Of a stretch of DNA of 64,000 nucleotides, positions 33,189 to 41,181 are shown in pieces; position 1 is the first letter of the stretch, and the number at the start of each line of letters is the position of its first letter. Position numbers and translations under genes: made by a program. Origin of the DNA: JBFGCA01 sp041567315 (GTDB lineage: Bacteria > Acidobacteriota > Thermoanaerobaculia > Multivoradales > JAHEKO01); assembly GCA_041567315.1 (NCBI GenBank), contig JBFGCA010000001.1, positions 1 to 64,000 on the forward strand, in the 5' to 3' direction. Under the pieces are notes generated by a model that saw only the letters and a list, made by a program, of their open reading frames with translations, was not told the origin of the DNA and did not search any database.

Positions 33189-33226
33189 GGCCCCGGCGCC
33201 CCAGGGTGCCGGGGCCTTTCGCTTTT
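33189..33226 (+). terminator. Rho-independent terminator of the candidate RNA
   Basis: A perfect 9-bp stem GGCCCCGGC/GCCGGGGCC (33189-33197 with 33208-33216) around a 10-base loop is followed by TTTCGCTTTT. The T tract is on the plus strand only, so it does not serve the convergent dehydrogenase gene. Confidence 0.85.
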
Positions 33227-33245
33227 CAGGCCCGCCGGCGCGGGT

Positions 33246-34799
33246 CTACGACGCGGCGAGCGCCTCGACCGTGGTGCGGTCGCCCTGCAGCGCCAGCCGC
33301 TGCATGTAGAGCTTGACGCCGAGCAGACCGCCCAGCTCCTCGCCGCCGCCCGCCCGGCCGGGTCCGCCGTGGAGCGCCTGCGGCAGCGCCACCCCCGAGC
33401 CGGGCGCCTCGCCGGCCGAGCCGGCGCTGCCGACGTAGAGCCGTCCGGTCGTCGAGCCGGCGGCGGCCACCAGCTCGCCCAGCCATTCGCGGTCGTCGCC
33501 GTAGACCGAAGTCACCAGCGTGCCTCCCGCCCGCGCCACCAGCTCGCCGGCTGCCGCGGCGCTGCCGTCGTAGGGAATGACGGTGGCCACCGGCCCGAAC
33601 ACCTCGCGGCGGTGGACCGCCCGGCCGCCGCCGGCACCGGCCCGGACGAGGGTCGGCGCCAGGAAGTAGCCTTTGCCGACGGTGCTGCCGACCCCGTCCA
33701 CCCGGCCGGTCGAGCCGCACAGCAGCTCGCTCTCGGCCGCCAGCTCGGCGAGGCCGGCGAGGCAGTCGGCGAGCTGGCCGGCGGTCGCCACCGGACCCAT
33801 GGTCACCCCTTCGGCCGCCGGGTGGCCGGTCACCACCCGGCCGAGGCGCTCGACCAGCGCCTGCTCGACGTCGTCCTGCCGGGCGGCGGGCGCCAGGATG
33901 CGCCGCACCGCGGTGCATTTCTGGCCGGTCTTCTGGGTGATCTCGCGGACCACGTCGTCGAGGAACAGCTTCCAGGTCGGCCCCGCGGCCTCGACGTCCG
34001 GACCCAGCACCGCCGCGTTGAGGCTGTCGGCCTCGACGTTGAACCGGCCGTTGGCGGCCACCACCGCCGGCCGCTCCTTGAGCGACCGCGCCGTCGCCGC
34101 CGACCCCGTGAAAGCCAGCACGTCCTGCGGCCCCAGCCGGTCGAGCAGGTCGCCGGTCGAGCCGCAGACCATCTGCAGCGCCCCCTCGGGCAGCACCCCG
34201 GCCTCGACCACGATCTCGACGCAACGCCCCGCCACCAGGGCGGTCGGAGTCGCCGGCTTGGTGATCACCGGCATGCCGGCGAGAAGGGCGCAGGCCGCCT
34301 TCTCGGCGAACCCCCAGCACGGAAAGTTGAAGGCGTTGACGTGGACCGCCACCCCGCGCCGCGGGACCAGGACGTGCTGCCCCCAGAAGCCCTCGGAGCG
34401 GGCGAGCTGGACGCCCTCGTCCTCGGCCAGCAGCCGGCGGTCGCCGATACGCTTGGCGAGAAAGGCGTAGTAGGCCAGGGTGCCGCTAGCGCCGTCGACG
34501 TCGAAGGCGCCGTCGGGCTCGGTGGCGCCGTTGTTGCGGCGCGACAGCTCGAGCAGCTCTTCGCGGCGCTCGCGCAGGGCCCCCGCCATCGCCTTGAGCA
34601 GCGCCCCGCGCTCGGCGAAGGTCATCCGCCGCAGCGCCGGCCCGCCGCGCTCGCGCGCCCAGGCCAGCATGCCGGCGAAGTCGACGCCGGTGCTCGACAC
34701 CCGGGCGATCGGCTCCTCGGTCGACGGATCGACCAGGGTGCGAAAGCCGTCGCCGGCCTCATGCCAGGCACCACGGACGTAACTCTTGACGGTCTCCAT
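33246..34799 (-). CDS. BoxD/PaaZ-type aldehyde dehydrogenase
   Basis: Aldehyde dehydrogenase of 517 residues resembling 3,4-dehydroadipyl-CoA semialdehyde dehydrogenase (BoxD) and the dehydrogenase half of PaaZ, which oxidise CoA-thioester semialdehydes during aerobic benzoate or phenylacetate breakdown. Marks of this branch are VHVNAFNFPCWGFAEK, TKPATPTALVA, the Glu in FNVEADSLNAAVLG, the Cys in KTGQKCTAVRRI and LHGGPGRAGGGEELGG. The PaaZ hydratase domain is absent. GAGGAG lies five bases before the ATG at 34799, whereas the GTG at 34802 is too close to it. No other aromatic-degradation gene is nearby, so the true substrate may differ. Confidence 0.87.
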   Translation of the reverse strand: METVKSYVRGAWHEAGDGFRTLVDPSTEEPIARVSSTGVDFAGMLAWARERGGPALRRMTFAERGALLKAMAGALRERREELLELSRRNNGATEPDGAFDVDGASGTLAYYAFLAKRIGDRRLLAEDEGVQLARSEGFWGQHVLVPRRGVAVHVNAFNFPCWGFAEKAACALLAGMPVITKPATPTALVAGRCVEIVVEAGVLPEGALQMVCGSTGDLLDRLGPQDVLAFTGSAATARSLKERPAVVAANGRFNVEADSLNAAVLGPDVEAAGPTWKLFLDDVVREITQKTGQKCTAVRRILAPAARQDDVEQALVERLGRVVTGHPAAEGVTMGPVATAGQLADCLAGLAELAAESELLCGSTGRVDGVGSTVGKGYFLAPTLVRAGAGGGRAVHRREVFGPVATVIPYDGSAAAAGELVARAGGTLVTSVYGDDREWLGELVAAAGSTTGRLYVGSAGSAGEAPGSGVALPQALHGGPGRAGGGEELGGLLGVKLYMQRLALQGDRTTVEALAAS

Positions 34800-34846
34800 C
34801 ACGGCTCCTCGTCAGCGCCGGCCGAGGGCCGGCCGGTCGGCAGGAA

Positions 34847-35251
34847 TCAGTGGACGGTATAGGGCGGACTGAGCGCGAACGGCGCGATCTCGGCGTCGAA
34901 CGCCTCGCCCGTGGAGGTCACCATGCGATAGGTGCCGTGCATGGTGCCAAAGGGCGTCGGCAGCGGGCAGCCCGAGGTGTAGGTGAACGACTCGCCGGGC
35001 GCCAGCACCGGCTGCTCCCCCACCACCCCCGAGCCGCGGACCTCCTCGACCCGGCCCTCGCCGTCGGTGATCACCCAGTGGCGGGACTGGAGCCGGACGG
35101 TCTCGCGGGCCTGGTTGGTGAGGGTCACCGTGTAGAGGAAGAACCACTGCCCGCTGACCGGCCTCGACCGCTGCGGGTCGATGCGCGACCGCACCGCCAC
35201 CCGGACGCCCCGGGTCACGGCCTCCGAGGTGAACACCTGCTGCTTCTCCAT
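34847..35251 (-). CDS. apaG: ApaG protein
   Basis: Protein of 134 residues with the fibronectin-III-like ApaG fold. The gene is linked to Co2+/Mg2+ efflux in Salmonella and the fold occurs in F-box proteins; its molecular role is unsettled. The signature blocks are present: GQWFFLYTVTLTNQ, LQSRHWVITDGEG, GEQPVLAPGESFTYTSGCPL and GTMHGTYRMV. The length is typical (about 125). It lies 47 bases upstream of the dehydrogenase gene on the same strand and may be co-transcribed with it. It diverges from the DUF4388 gene at 35356. Confidence 0.95.
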   Translation of the reverse strand: MEKQQVFTSEAVTRGVRVAVRSRIDPQRSRPVSGQWFFLYTVTLTNQARETVRLQSRHWVITDGEGRVEEVRGSGVVGEQPVLAPGESFTYTSGCPLPTPFGTMHGTYRMVTSTGEAFDAEIAPFALSPPYTVH

Positions 35252-35355
35252 CGTGGCTCCGCGGCGGCCGCGCGCCCTCTCCCCTGCTCCCAGGCGGCGT
35301 CATGTGTATCACGGAACAGCCGGCGGCCGGCCCGATAGGATAGCCTGAGGTGCAC

Positions 35356-37269
35356 ATGAGCATCACGGGCAACCTCGCCACCATGGAGTTTGCGGAGCTG
35401 CTGCAGTGGCTCGCTCACGGCCGGAAGACCGGCACCCTGGTGGTCGACAACGGCTCGATCGAGAAGCGGATCTTCTTCGAGCACGGCCGGATCATCGCCT
35501 CGGCCTCCAACGACGCGCAGGAGTCGCTGGGTCACTTCCTGATCGAGCGCGGGCTGCTCGACGACGCCACCCTGGCCCACGCCCTCAAGCTGCAGGAGGC
35601 GACCGGCATCCTGCTGGGCAAGGTGCTGGTCACGCTCGGCTCGCTGTCCGAGGCCGACCTCGAGCGCACCCTGCGGCTCAAACTCGAGGAGAGCGTCTAC
35701 GACCTGTTCCGGTGGCCGGGCGGCGACTTCCGGTTCCTCAGCGGCGAGCTGCCGGAGCAGGCCATGGTGCCGCTGTCGCTCGACGTCACCACCCTGGTGC
35801 TAGAGGGGCTGCACCGCTACGACGTGTGGAAGGAGCGCCAGTCCGGGGAGACCCGCGAGATCGAGAGGCCGGCGATCACCGCCCCACCGGCGCCGCCGCA
35901 GACCGCCGAGGTCGCCGCCGGGGAGCTCCCCGAGCCCGGCCCCACCATCGCCGCGCCGGCGGCGCCGGACGAGACCGGGCCGCTGCCGGTGTTCGCCGTC
36001 GAGGCGGCCCCGCTCGAGCCGGAATCGCTAGAGCCGGAATCGCCCGACCTGGCGCACTTCGAGCCGGCGCCCCTCGAGTCCGGCCCCGGTGGGCCGGCGC
36101 CTGGCGACGCCGCGGCCGGCGAGCCGGCATTCCCAGAGCCTCCCGTTGCGCCTCCCGTCGAGCCCCCCGCGGGGACGCCGGCCGAGCTCGCCGCCGATCT
36201 GCCCGACGGCAGCCCCGAGCTGCGCGGCTACTACCAGACCGTGCCGGCCGAGCAGCCGCGCCGCGGTCTGGCTCTCGGGCTGGCGTCGGCCGGCCTGGTG
36301 ATCGCCGCCCTCGGCGCCGTCTACTTCCTGGTGCTTCGCCCGGCCGGCACGCCCCGGCTGGTGAAGCCGACCGCCGCCTTCTCGGCGGCGCTGGCAGCCC
36401 GTCCGCAGGCCGGCGACCCGTCGCTCCCGACGATAGCGCCGGTCGAGGGCGAGGAGGAGCTTGCCGCCCCCTCCCCGGGGGCCACCGCCGAGGAGCCGCC
36501 GCCGGCCACCGCACGGCCGGGAGGACGTCAGGCCGAGCTGCTGGCCCAGTACGAGGCCGAGCTCGAGAGCCTCCGGCGACAGCTGGCCGAGGCGCAGCAG
36601 GTGGCCCGCGAGCCGGCGGCCGGCGAGCGCCCGGTGGCCGGGGGAGCATCCGACCCGGACCCCGGCGGCGTCCCGGACACCGCTGCCGAGGTCGTACCGG
36701 ACCGCCAGGCCACGACCGGAACCGCCGCCGCGGAAGGCGACGCACCGGACGTAGCGGGGCGCCCCGGCACGCCCTCCGCACCGCCGGCGGCCGGGGAGGG
36801 CACCGGCGAGACGGGGGCGGCCGCTCTGCTCGAGACCGCCGTGGAGGCCCCCACTGCAGTGCCTGACCCGGCGTCCCCCGGCCCCTCGTCGGACCGGCCG
36901 ACCGGCGAGCCCGCCGCCGGAACGCCGGACCCGGCCCCGGAGGACGCTTCTCCGGCGGCGCCCGCCGTCAAGCCCGGCGACCTGGTCGAGCAGGGCCCCG
37001 GCGTCGTGCCGCCGCGGATCATCCGGCGGCCCGTGCCCCGCTACCCGCCGGCCGCCCGGCGGGCGGCGCGCGAGGCCACCGTGCCGGTGCGGGTGCTGGT
37101 CGACGAGCAGGGCCGCGTGGCCCGGGTCGAGCAGGTCGGGGGCAGGGTGGGCATGGGCTTCGACCGGGCCGCCCTCGACGCCGCCAGCCAGACCACCTGG
37201 CGGGCGGCCACCAAGGACGGCGTGCCCGTCAAGATGTGGATCGACGTCCGGATCGAGTTCCGGCCCTAG
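35356..37269 (+). CDS. DUF4388 - transmembrane - TonB C-terminal fusion protein
   Basis: Unusual 637-residue architecture. Residues 1-160 form a DUF4388 (PATAN-like) domain (MSITGNLATMEFAELLQWL, GTLVVDNGSIEKRIFFEHG), a cytoplasmic module linked to bacterial signalling and gliding regulators. A Pro/Glu-rich linker follows, then one membrane helix (LALGLASAGLVIAALGAVYF, about 310-330), a short coiled coil and another disordered segment. The end is a TonB-like domain (PPRIIRRPVPRYPPAARRA, VPVRVLVDEQGRVARV). It probably links a cytoplasmic signal to the periplasm. GAGG precedes the ATG at 35356. The stop TAG falls in the target duplication of a mobile element that begins two bases later. Confidence 0.85.
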   Translation: MSITGNLATMEFAELLQWLAHGRKTGTLVVDNGSIEKRIFFEHGRIIASASNDAQESLGHFLIERGLLDDATLAHALKLQEATGILLGKVLVTLGSLSEADLERTLRLKLEESVYDLFRWPGGDFRFLSGELPEQAMVPLSLDVTTLVLEGLHRYDVWKERQSGETREIERPAITAPPAPPQTAEVAAGELPEPGPTIAAPAAPDETGPLPVFAVEAAPLEPESLEPESPDLAHFEPAPLESGPGGPAPGDAAAGEPAFPEPPVAPPVEPPAGTPAELAADLPDGSPELRGYYQTVPAEQPRRGLALGLASAGLVIAALGAVYFLVLRPAGTPRLVKPTAAFSAALAARPQAGDPSLPTIAPVEGEEELAAPSPGATAEEPPPATARPGGRQAELLAQYEAELESLRRQLAEAQQVAREPAAGERPVAGGASDPDPGGVPDTAAEVVPDRQATTGTAAAEGDAPDVAGRPGTPSAPPAAGEGTGETGAAALLETAVEAPTAVPDPASPGPSSDRPTGEPAAGTPDPAPEDASPAAPAVKPGDLVEQGPGVVPPRIIRRPVPRYPPAARRAAREATVPVRVLVDEQGRVARVEQVGGRVGMGFDRAALDAASQTTWRAATKDGVPVKMWIDVRIEFRP

Positions 37270-37270
37270 G

Positions 37271-37429
37271 AGCCCGTGGTGGAAGTCGGTCGGAACGGCT
37301 GGCGAGCGCGGCGGGGCCGGATGCCAGGCGCCGCGACGCAGGCAATGCCGAGCCATTGTCGAGGAGCGGTAACGCCGCAGACGGCCTCGCCCCGCCGCCA
37401 GACGGGCGGGCGGACTTCCACCACGGGCT
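37271..37429 (-). mobile_element. 159-bp MITE-like element, copy 1
   Basis: Non-coding element with perfect terminal inverted repeats (AGCCCGTGGTGGAAGTC and its complement at the other end), flanked by CCTAGG (37265-37270) and CCTAGC (37430-37435) as a probable 5-6 bp target duplication. It matches 43290-43448 in reverse orientation over its entire 159 bp, with about ten differences by eye and no indels. It lies between the DUF4388/TonB and threonine dehydratase genes. Confidence 0.85.
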
Positions 37430-37462
37430 CCTAGCCCGTCCTGGATCGCGACCAGCGCCCCC

Positions 37463-38416
37463 GTGACCTACGCCGCCGATCTCGCCGCGGTGCGCGCCGC
37501 CGCCGGCCGCCTCGAGGGCGTCGCCCACCGCACTCCGGTCGCCACCTGCACGACCCTCGACCGCCTCGCCGGCCGGCGTCTGTTCTTCAAGTGCGAGCAC
37601 CTGCAGCGCGCCGGCGCCTTCAAGTTCCGTGGCGCCTACAATGCGATCGGCGCTCTGCCCCCCGAGCTGGCGGCCCACGGCGTCGTCACCCACAGCTCGG
37701 GCAACCACGGTCAGGCCCTGGCGCTGGCGGCCCGGCTGCGCGGGGTGCCGGCGCACATCGTCATGCCGGCCGGCTCGGCGGCGGTCAAGCGCCGCGCGGT
37801 CGAGGGCTACGGCGGCCGGGTGGTCGAGTGCGAGCCCACCCTGGCGGCCCGCGAGCGCACCGCCGCCGAGGTGCTGGCGGCGACCGGCGGCACGATGATC
37901 CCGCCCTACGACCACCGGCAGGTGATCGCCGGCCAGGGGACCGTCGCCCTCGAGCTGCTCGACCAGGTCCCCGCGCTCGACGCCATCGTCGCGCCGGTCG
38001 GCGGCGGCGGCCTGATCTCGGGCGTCGCCCTCGCCGCCAACGCACTGGCCCCCGAGGTCCGCGTCCTCGGCGCCGAGCCGGCCGGCGCCGACGACGCCGC
38101 CCGCTCGCTGGCCGCCGGCCGCCTGCTGCCCCAGACCGACCCCCGCACCCTTGCCGACGGCCTCAGGACCGGCCTCGGCGAGCTGACCTGGCCGGTGATC
38201 CGCGACCTCGTCGAGCGCATCGTGACCGTCCCGGAAGAGGAGATCGTCCGCGCCATGCGCCTGGTCTGGGAACGCGCCAAGCTCCTCATCGAGCCCAGCG
38301 CGGCGGTGGCGGTGGCGGCGGCGACGTCCGAGGAGCTGAGGGGAATGCCGGGCCTTGACCGCGTGGGCGTCGTGCTGAGCGGAGGGAACGTAGATCTGGA
38401 CCGGTTGCCGTGGTGA
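37463..38416 (+). CDS. Threonine/serine dehydratase
   Basis: PLP enzyme of 317 residues that deaminates threonine or serine to the 2-oxo acid; serine racemase-like proteins look the same. Lys54 in GAFKFRGAYNA binds PLP, SSGNHGQALA recognises the substrate carboxylate, and GGGGLISG holds the cofactor phosphate. GVVLSGGNVD near the C-terminus supplies the cofactor-ring Ser. It has no ACT regulatory domain, so it resembles the short catabolic form (TdcB) rather than IlvA. The GTG start at 37463 follows the mobile element by 33 bases, so the native upstream region may have been disturbed. Confidence 0.9.
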   Translation: MTYAADLAAVRAAAGRLEGVAHRTPVATCTTLDRLAGRRLFFKCEHLQRAGAFKFRGAYNAIGALPPELAAHGVVTHSSGNHGQALALAARLRGVPAHIVMPAGSAAVKRRAVEGYGGRVVECEPTLAARERTAAEVLAATGGTMIPPYDHRQVIAGQGTVALELLDQVPALDAIVAPVGGGGLISGVALAANALAPEVRVLGAEPAGADDAARSLAAGRLLPQTDPRTLADGLRTGLGELTWPVIRDLVERIVTVPEEEIVRAMRLVWERAKLLIEPSAAVAVAAATSEELRGMPGLDRVGVVLSGGNVDLDRLPW

Positions 38417-38466
38417 GTGCCATGGCGAGCGGTCGGCGCGCGGCCGCGGTTGGGGGGCAGTGGCGC

Positions 38467-38506
38467 GGGTCAGTTTGAGGGGTTGGTGGCGAGGGGCCGG
38501 CCGGGA
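38467..38506 (-). repeat. Partial copy of repeat A
   Basis: About 40 bases, including GGTGGCGAGGGGCCGGCC, match one end of repeat A (as at 46671-46710). The rest of the repeat is missing. It lies in the 244-base gap before the secreted nidogen-like gene. Confidence 0.5.
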
Positions 38507-38584
38507 GGTCTACCTGGAAGCCGAGACCCGACGCTCGGACTCGCTGCGGCGATCGGAAACCGTCTTGCCCTACCCGGAACTCCC

Positions 38585-38613
38585 TTTGTAGGGACGCAGT
38601 GGCGGCCTATGTT
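38585..38613 (+). promoter_or_regulatory. Promoter of nidogen-like gene
   Basis: TTTGTA (38585-38590), a 17-base spacer and TATGTT (38608-38613), about 48 bases before the GTG at 38661. Confidence 0.4.
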
Positions 38614-38660
38614 AGGTTGCCGCGCGCCGGCCGCAAGTGCCGGTTAGAAGGTTCCTTAAA

Positions 38661-40409
38661 GTGAAGCACGCAACTGTCCTAATCCCCTTCCTGACGCTGC
38701 TGCTGGCGATACCTGTCGACGCGGCCACCGACGGAAGGGCCACACGTTCGTGGTGTGCAACGACTCCGACGGGGCTGGCGGAGGCGATGGGGCGGCACCG
38801 GGCGTTCGAGCGGCGGCTGGCGCGGGAGGGGGCGGTGGCGCAGCGGGCGGCGGACGGGTCGGTGCGCCGGCTGACCGCCACGGCGGCGGGACCCGGCGTG
38901 CGGAAGGCGGGGGGGGTGGCGGTGATCGACGACGACGGCACCCTCATCGCCCAGCCCAACGGCTTCGATCTCGAAAACGGCGCGGTGCGGTTCCAGCGGC
39001 GTCGCAAGCGGCTGCGGGCGACCCCGTCGACGGCGGCGGTCAGCGCCGAGATGGGCGAGAAGGTGACCCTCGGCGACGACGACACCGTGGTGCTCGACCT
39101 GCCGTTCGGTTTCCGCTTCTACGGGCAGCGCTACACCCGGGTGTTCCTCAACTCCGACGGCAACCTGACCTTCGGGCTCGGCGACAACCAGTCGACCCCG
39201 CGCAGCCTGGCCCGCGCGCTCAGCGGGCCGCCGCGGATCGCGCCACTGTTCGTCGACCTCGACCCCAGCGTCGCCGGGCAGGGGCGCGGCATCTTCGTCG
39301 ACTCGACGCCGCAGCGGGTGCGGATCACCTGGTTCGGGGTGCCCGAGTTCGGAACCGCCAACCAGAACACCTTCCAGGTGACGCTGCTGCCGCGCGGCAA
39401 CGTGGTCTTCGCCTACGGCGACCTGGACGCCCGCGAGGCCATCGTCGGCGCCTCGCCCGGCGGCGGCACCCCGGTCGAGCTGCTCGACCTCACCGCCGAG
39501 CTGCCCTTCGGACCCTCGGGCCGCGCCCTGCTCGAGCGCTTCGGCACCTTCCAGCAGGTCGACGACCTGGCGATCGCCCAGGTGTTCTTCGAGCACTTCC
39601 GCGACGTCTACGACCACCTGATCGTCTGGCTCGACTTCCCGATCGTGCTGCGCGGGGCCTTCGCCTTCGAGCTCAACATCAAGAACCAGGTCGAAGGCAT
39701 CGGGCTCGACACCTTCGACTTCACCTCCGCCGTGGGGAGCGACGGGCGGCTCGAGTCCTTCGTCCAGATGGGCTCGCTGGTCAACTACCCCGCCGACCCC
39801 GGTCGCACCTTCCTGGGCACCAACTCGACCCTCGACCTGCTGGGCCAGGAGGCCGGCCACCGCTGGCTGGCCTTCGTCCTCTTCCGCGACGCCCAGGGCA
39901 ACGCCAGCACCCGGCTGCTGGGGCGTGATTTCGCGCACTGGAGCTTCCATCACGACACCGACGCCTCGGTGATGGAGGGCAACGACTTCCAGGACAACGG
40001 CAACGGCACCTTCACCACCGTCGCCGCCACCGACCGGTTCAGCTTCCTCGACCGCTACCTGATGGGCCTCATCCCGCCGGCCGAGGTGCCCGACTTCTAC
40101 TACCTCGACAACGTCCAGGGGCTGCCGCCGGAGACCGCCCCCAGCATCGGCGAGACCCTGGTCGGCACGCGGACCGACGTCTCGGTCGACGACGTCGTCG
40201 CGGTCGAGGGCCCGCGGGTGCCGGCCAGCGACGACGCCCCGCGCGTCTTCAAGATGGCGTTCGTCCTCCTCGGCCGGGACGGCGAGCCGGTCTCCCAGGA
40301 GTCGATCAACCAGGTCAACCGCGTCCGCCGCCAGTGGCAGGGCTACTTCCGCCAGGCCACCGGTGGCACCGGCACGGTCCGCTCCCGGCTGCGGCCGCTG
40401 CCGAACTGA
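38661..40409 (+). CDS. Secreted nidogen-like protein with degenerate zincin motif
   Basis: Exported protein of about 582 residues, not assigned to a known enzyme. The GTG at 38661 gives a clean signal peptide (MKHATVLIPFLTLLLAI, cleaved near DAATDG), with AAGG nine bases upstream; the GTG at 38637 would add eight odd residues. A nidogen-like beta domain (about 145-260) shows LPFGFRFYGQRYTRVFLNSDG and GRGIFVDSTPQRVRITWFG-like strands. LLGQEAGHRWLAF (Gln396, Glu397, His400) then occupies the place of a HExxH helix with the first His replaced by Gln. DNGNGTFTT and LDRYLMGL follow. It may be an inactive protease or a variant using other ligands. Confidence 0.75.
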   Translation: MKHATVLIPFLTLLLAIPVDAATDGRATRSWCATTPTGLAEAMGRHRAFERRLAREGAVAQRAADGSVRRLTATAAGPGVRKAGGVAVIDDDGTLIAQPNGFDLENGAVRFQRRRKRLRATPSTAAVSAEMGEKVTLGDDDTVVLDLPFGFRFYGQRYTRVFLNSDGNLTFGLGDNQSTPRSLARALSGPPRIAPLFVDLDPSVAGQGRGIFVDSTPQRVRITWFGVPEFGTANQNTFQVTLLPRGNVVFAYGDLDAREAIVGASPGGGTPVELLDLTAELPFGPSGRALLERFGTFQQVDDLAIAQVFFEHFRDVYDHLIVWLDFPIVLRGAFAFELNIKNQVEGIGLDTFDFTSAVGSDGRLESFVQMGSLVNYPADPGRTFLGTNSTLDLLGQEAGHRWLAFVLFRDAQGNASTRLLGRDFAHWSFHHDTDASVMEGNDFQDNGNGTFTTVAATDRFSFLDRYLMGLIPPAEVPDFYYLDNVQGLPPETAPSIGETLVGTRTDVSVDDVVAVEGPRVPASDDAPRVFKMAFVLLGRDGEPVSQESINQVNRVRRQWQGYFRQATGGTGTVRSRLRPLPN

Positions 40410-40431
40410 GCAGGGGCGGCCGGACCGCTCC

Positions 40432-41166
40432 TCAAGCCGAGAGCCAGAGCTTCACGGCCAGCAGCAGGGCGCTGGCGGTGACCACCCGCCGTACCCAGCG
40501 GTGTCCCTTGAGGACCGTCAGGCGAACGCCGGCGAGCCCGCCGGCGACGGTCCCGGCGGCGAGCGCCAGCCCCGGCACCCAGGCGACCCGCCCGCCGGCC
40601 GCGAAGACGACCAGCGACAGCAGGGTCAGCGCCAGCACCGAGATCACCTTGACGGCGTTGCCCCGCACCAGGTCCAGCCCCGCCCGCGAGGTCACCGCCA
40701 GGAACAGGAAGCCGACGCCGGCCTGGACGAAGCCGCCGTAGACCCCGGCCGCGACGAACCCCGCCGCCGGCCAGAAGCCGGCCAGCGAGCCACCGGTGCG
40801 CCGTGGCCGCGGCGTCCACACCGAGGCCAGCGACATCGCCACCATGAACAGCGCCAGCAGCCGCTGAAAGACCTCGTCGCCGGTCCTGAGCGCCAGCCAG
40901 GCGCCGGCGACCGCCCCGAAGGTGGCCGGCAGCGCCGCCCGGCCCCACGCCTGGGGCTCGTCGATCCGGTGGCGGCGGAAGCCCCACACCGCCGCCACGT
41001 TCTGGAGCACGATCGCCACCCGGTTGGTGCCGTTGGCGACCCCCGGCGGCAGCCCCAGGAAGATCAGCACCGGCAGGGTCAGGAACGAGCCGCCGCCGGC
41101 CAGCACGTTGACCGCCCCCGCCACGCAGCCGGCGGCGAAGAGCAGCGGGAAGGCGTGCCACTCCAT
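40432..41166 (-). CDS. TauE/SafE-family membrane transporter
   Basis: Inner-membrane protein of 244 residues, a family that exports sulfite or other organosulfur anions. About eight hydrophobic helices are visible in two similar halves: GCVAGAVNVLAGGGSFLTLPVLIFLGLPP at the N-terminus carries the family motif AGGGS, and AAGVYGGFVQAGVGFLFL opens the second half. The substrate is unknown. It is the last gene of a minus-strand run with the ATL and nucleoside transporter genes, with gaps of 15 and 22 bases. Confidence 0.9.
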   Translation of the reverse strand: MEWHAFPLLFAAGCVAGAVNVLAGGGSFLTLPVLIFLGLPPGVANGTNRVAIVLQNVAAVWGFRRHRIDEPQAWGRAALPATFGAVAGAWLALRTGDEVFQRLLALFMVAMSLASVWTPRPRRTGGSLAGFWPAAGFVAAGVYGGFVQAGVGFLFLAVTSRAGLDLVRGNAVKVISVLALTLLSLVVFAAGGRVAWVPGLALAAGTVAGGLAGVRLTVLKGHRWVRRVVTASALLLAVKLWLSA

Positions 41167-41181
41167 CGCGGCGGGGGCCGA

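Larger units (their letters stand above)
32883..33226 (+). ncRNA. Candidate structured RNA with 16S-complementary segment
   Basis: The 406-base gap holds no ordinary gene but is organised. A TTGACA lies at 32883-32888 (with a weak -10). Hairpin arms occur at 32959-32965/32982-32988. A stem of GCAGC plus GGTCT pairs with AGACC plus GCTGC (33013-33039, with a two-base bulge). Then AAGGAGGTGATCCAG (33051-33065) equals the complement of the bacterial 16S rRNA 3' end. A 14-codon ORF follows, then ACCTCCT (33113-33119), which can pair with AGGAGGT (33052-33058). A strong terminator closes the unit. It could alternatively be the 3' UTR of the SDR gene. Confidence 0.5.
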
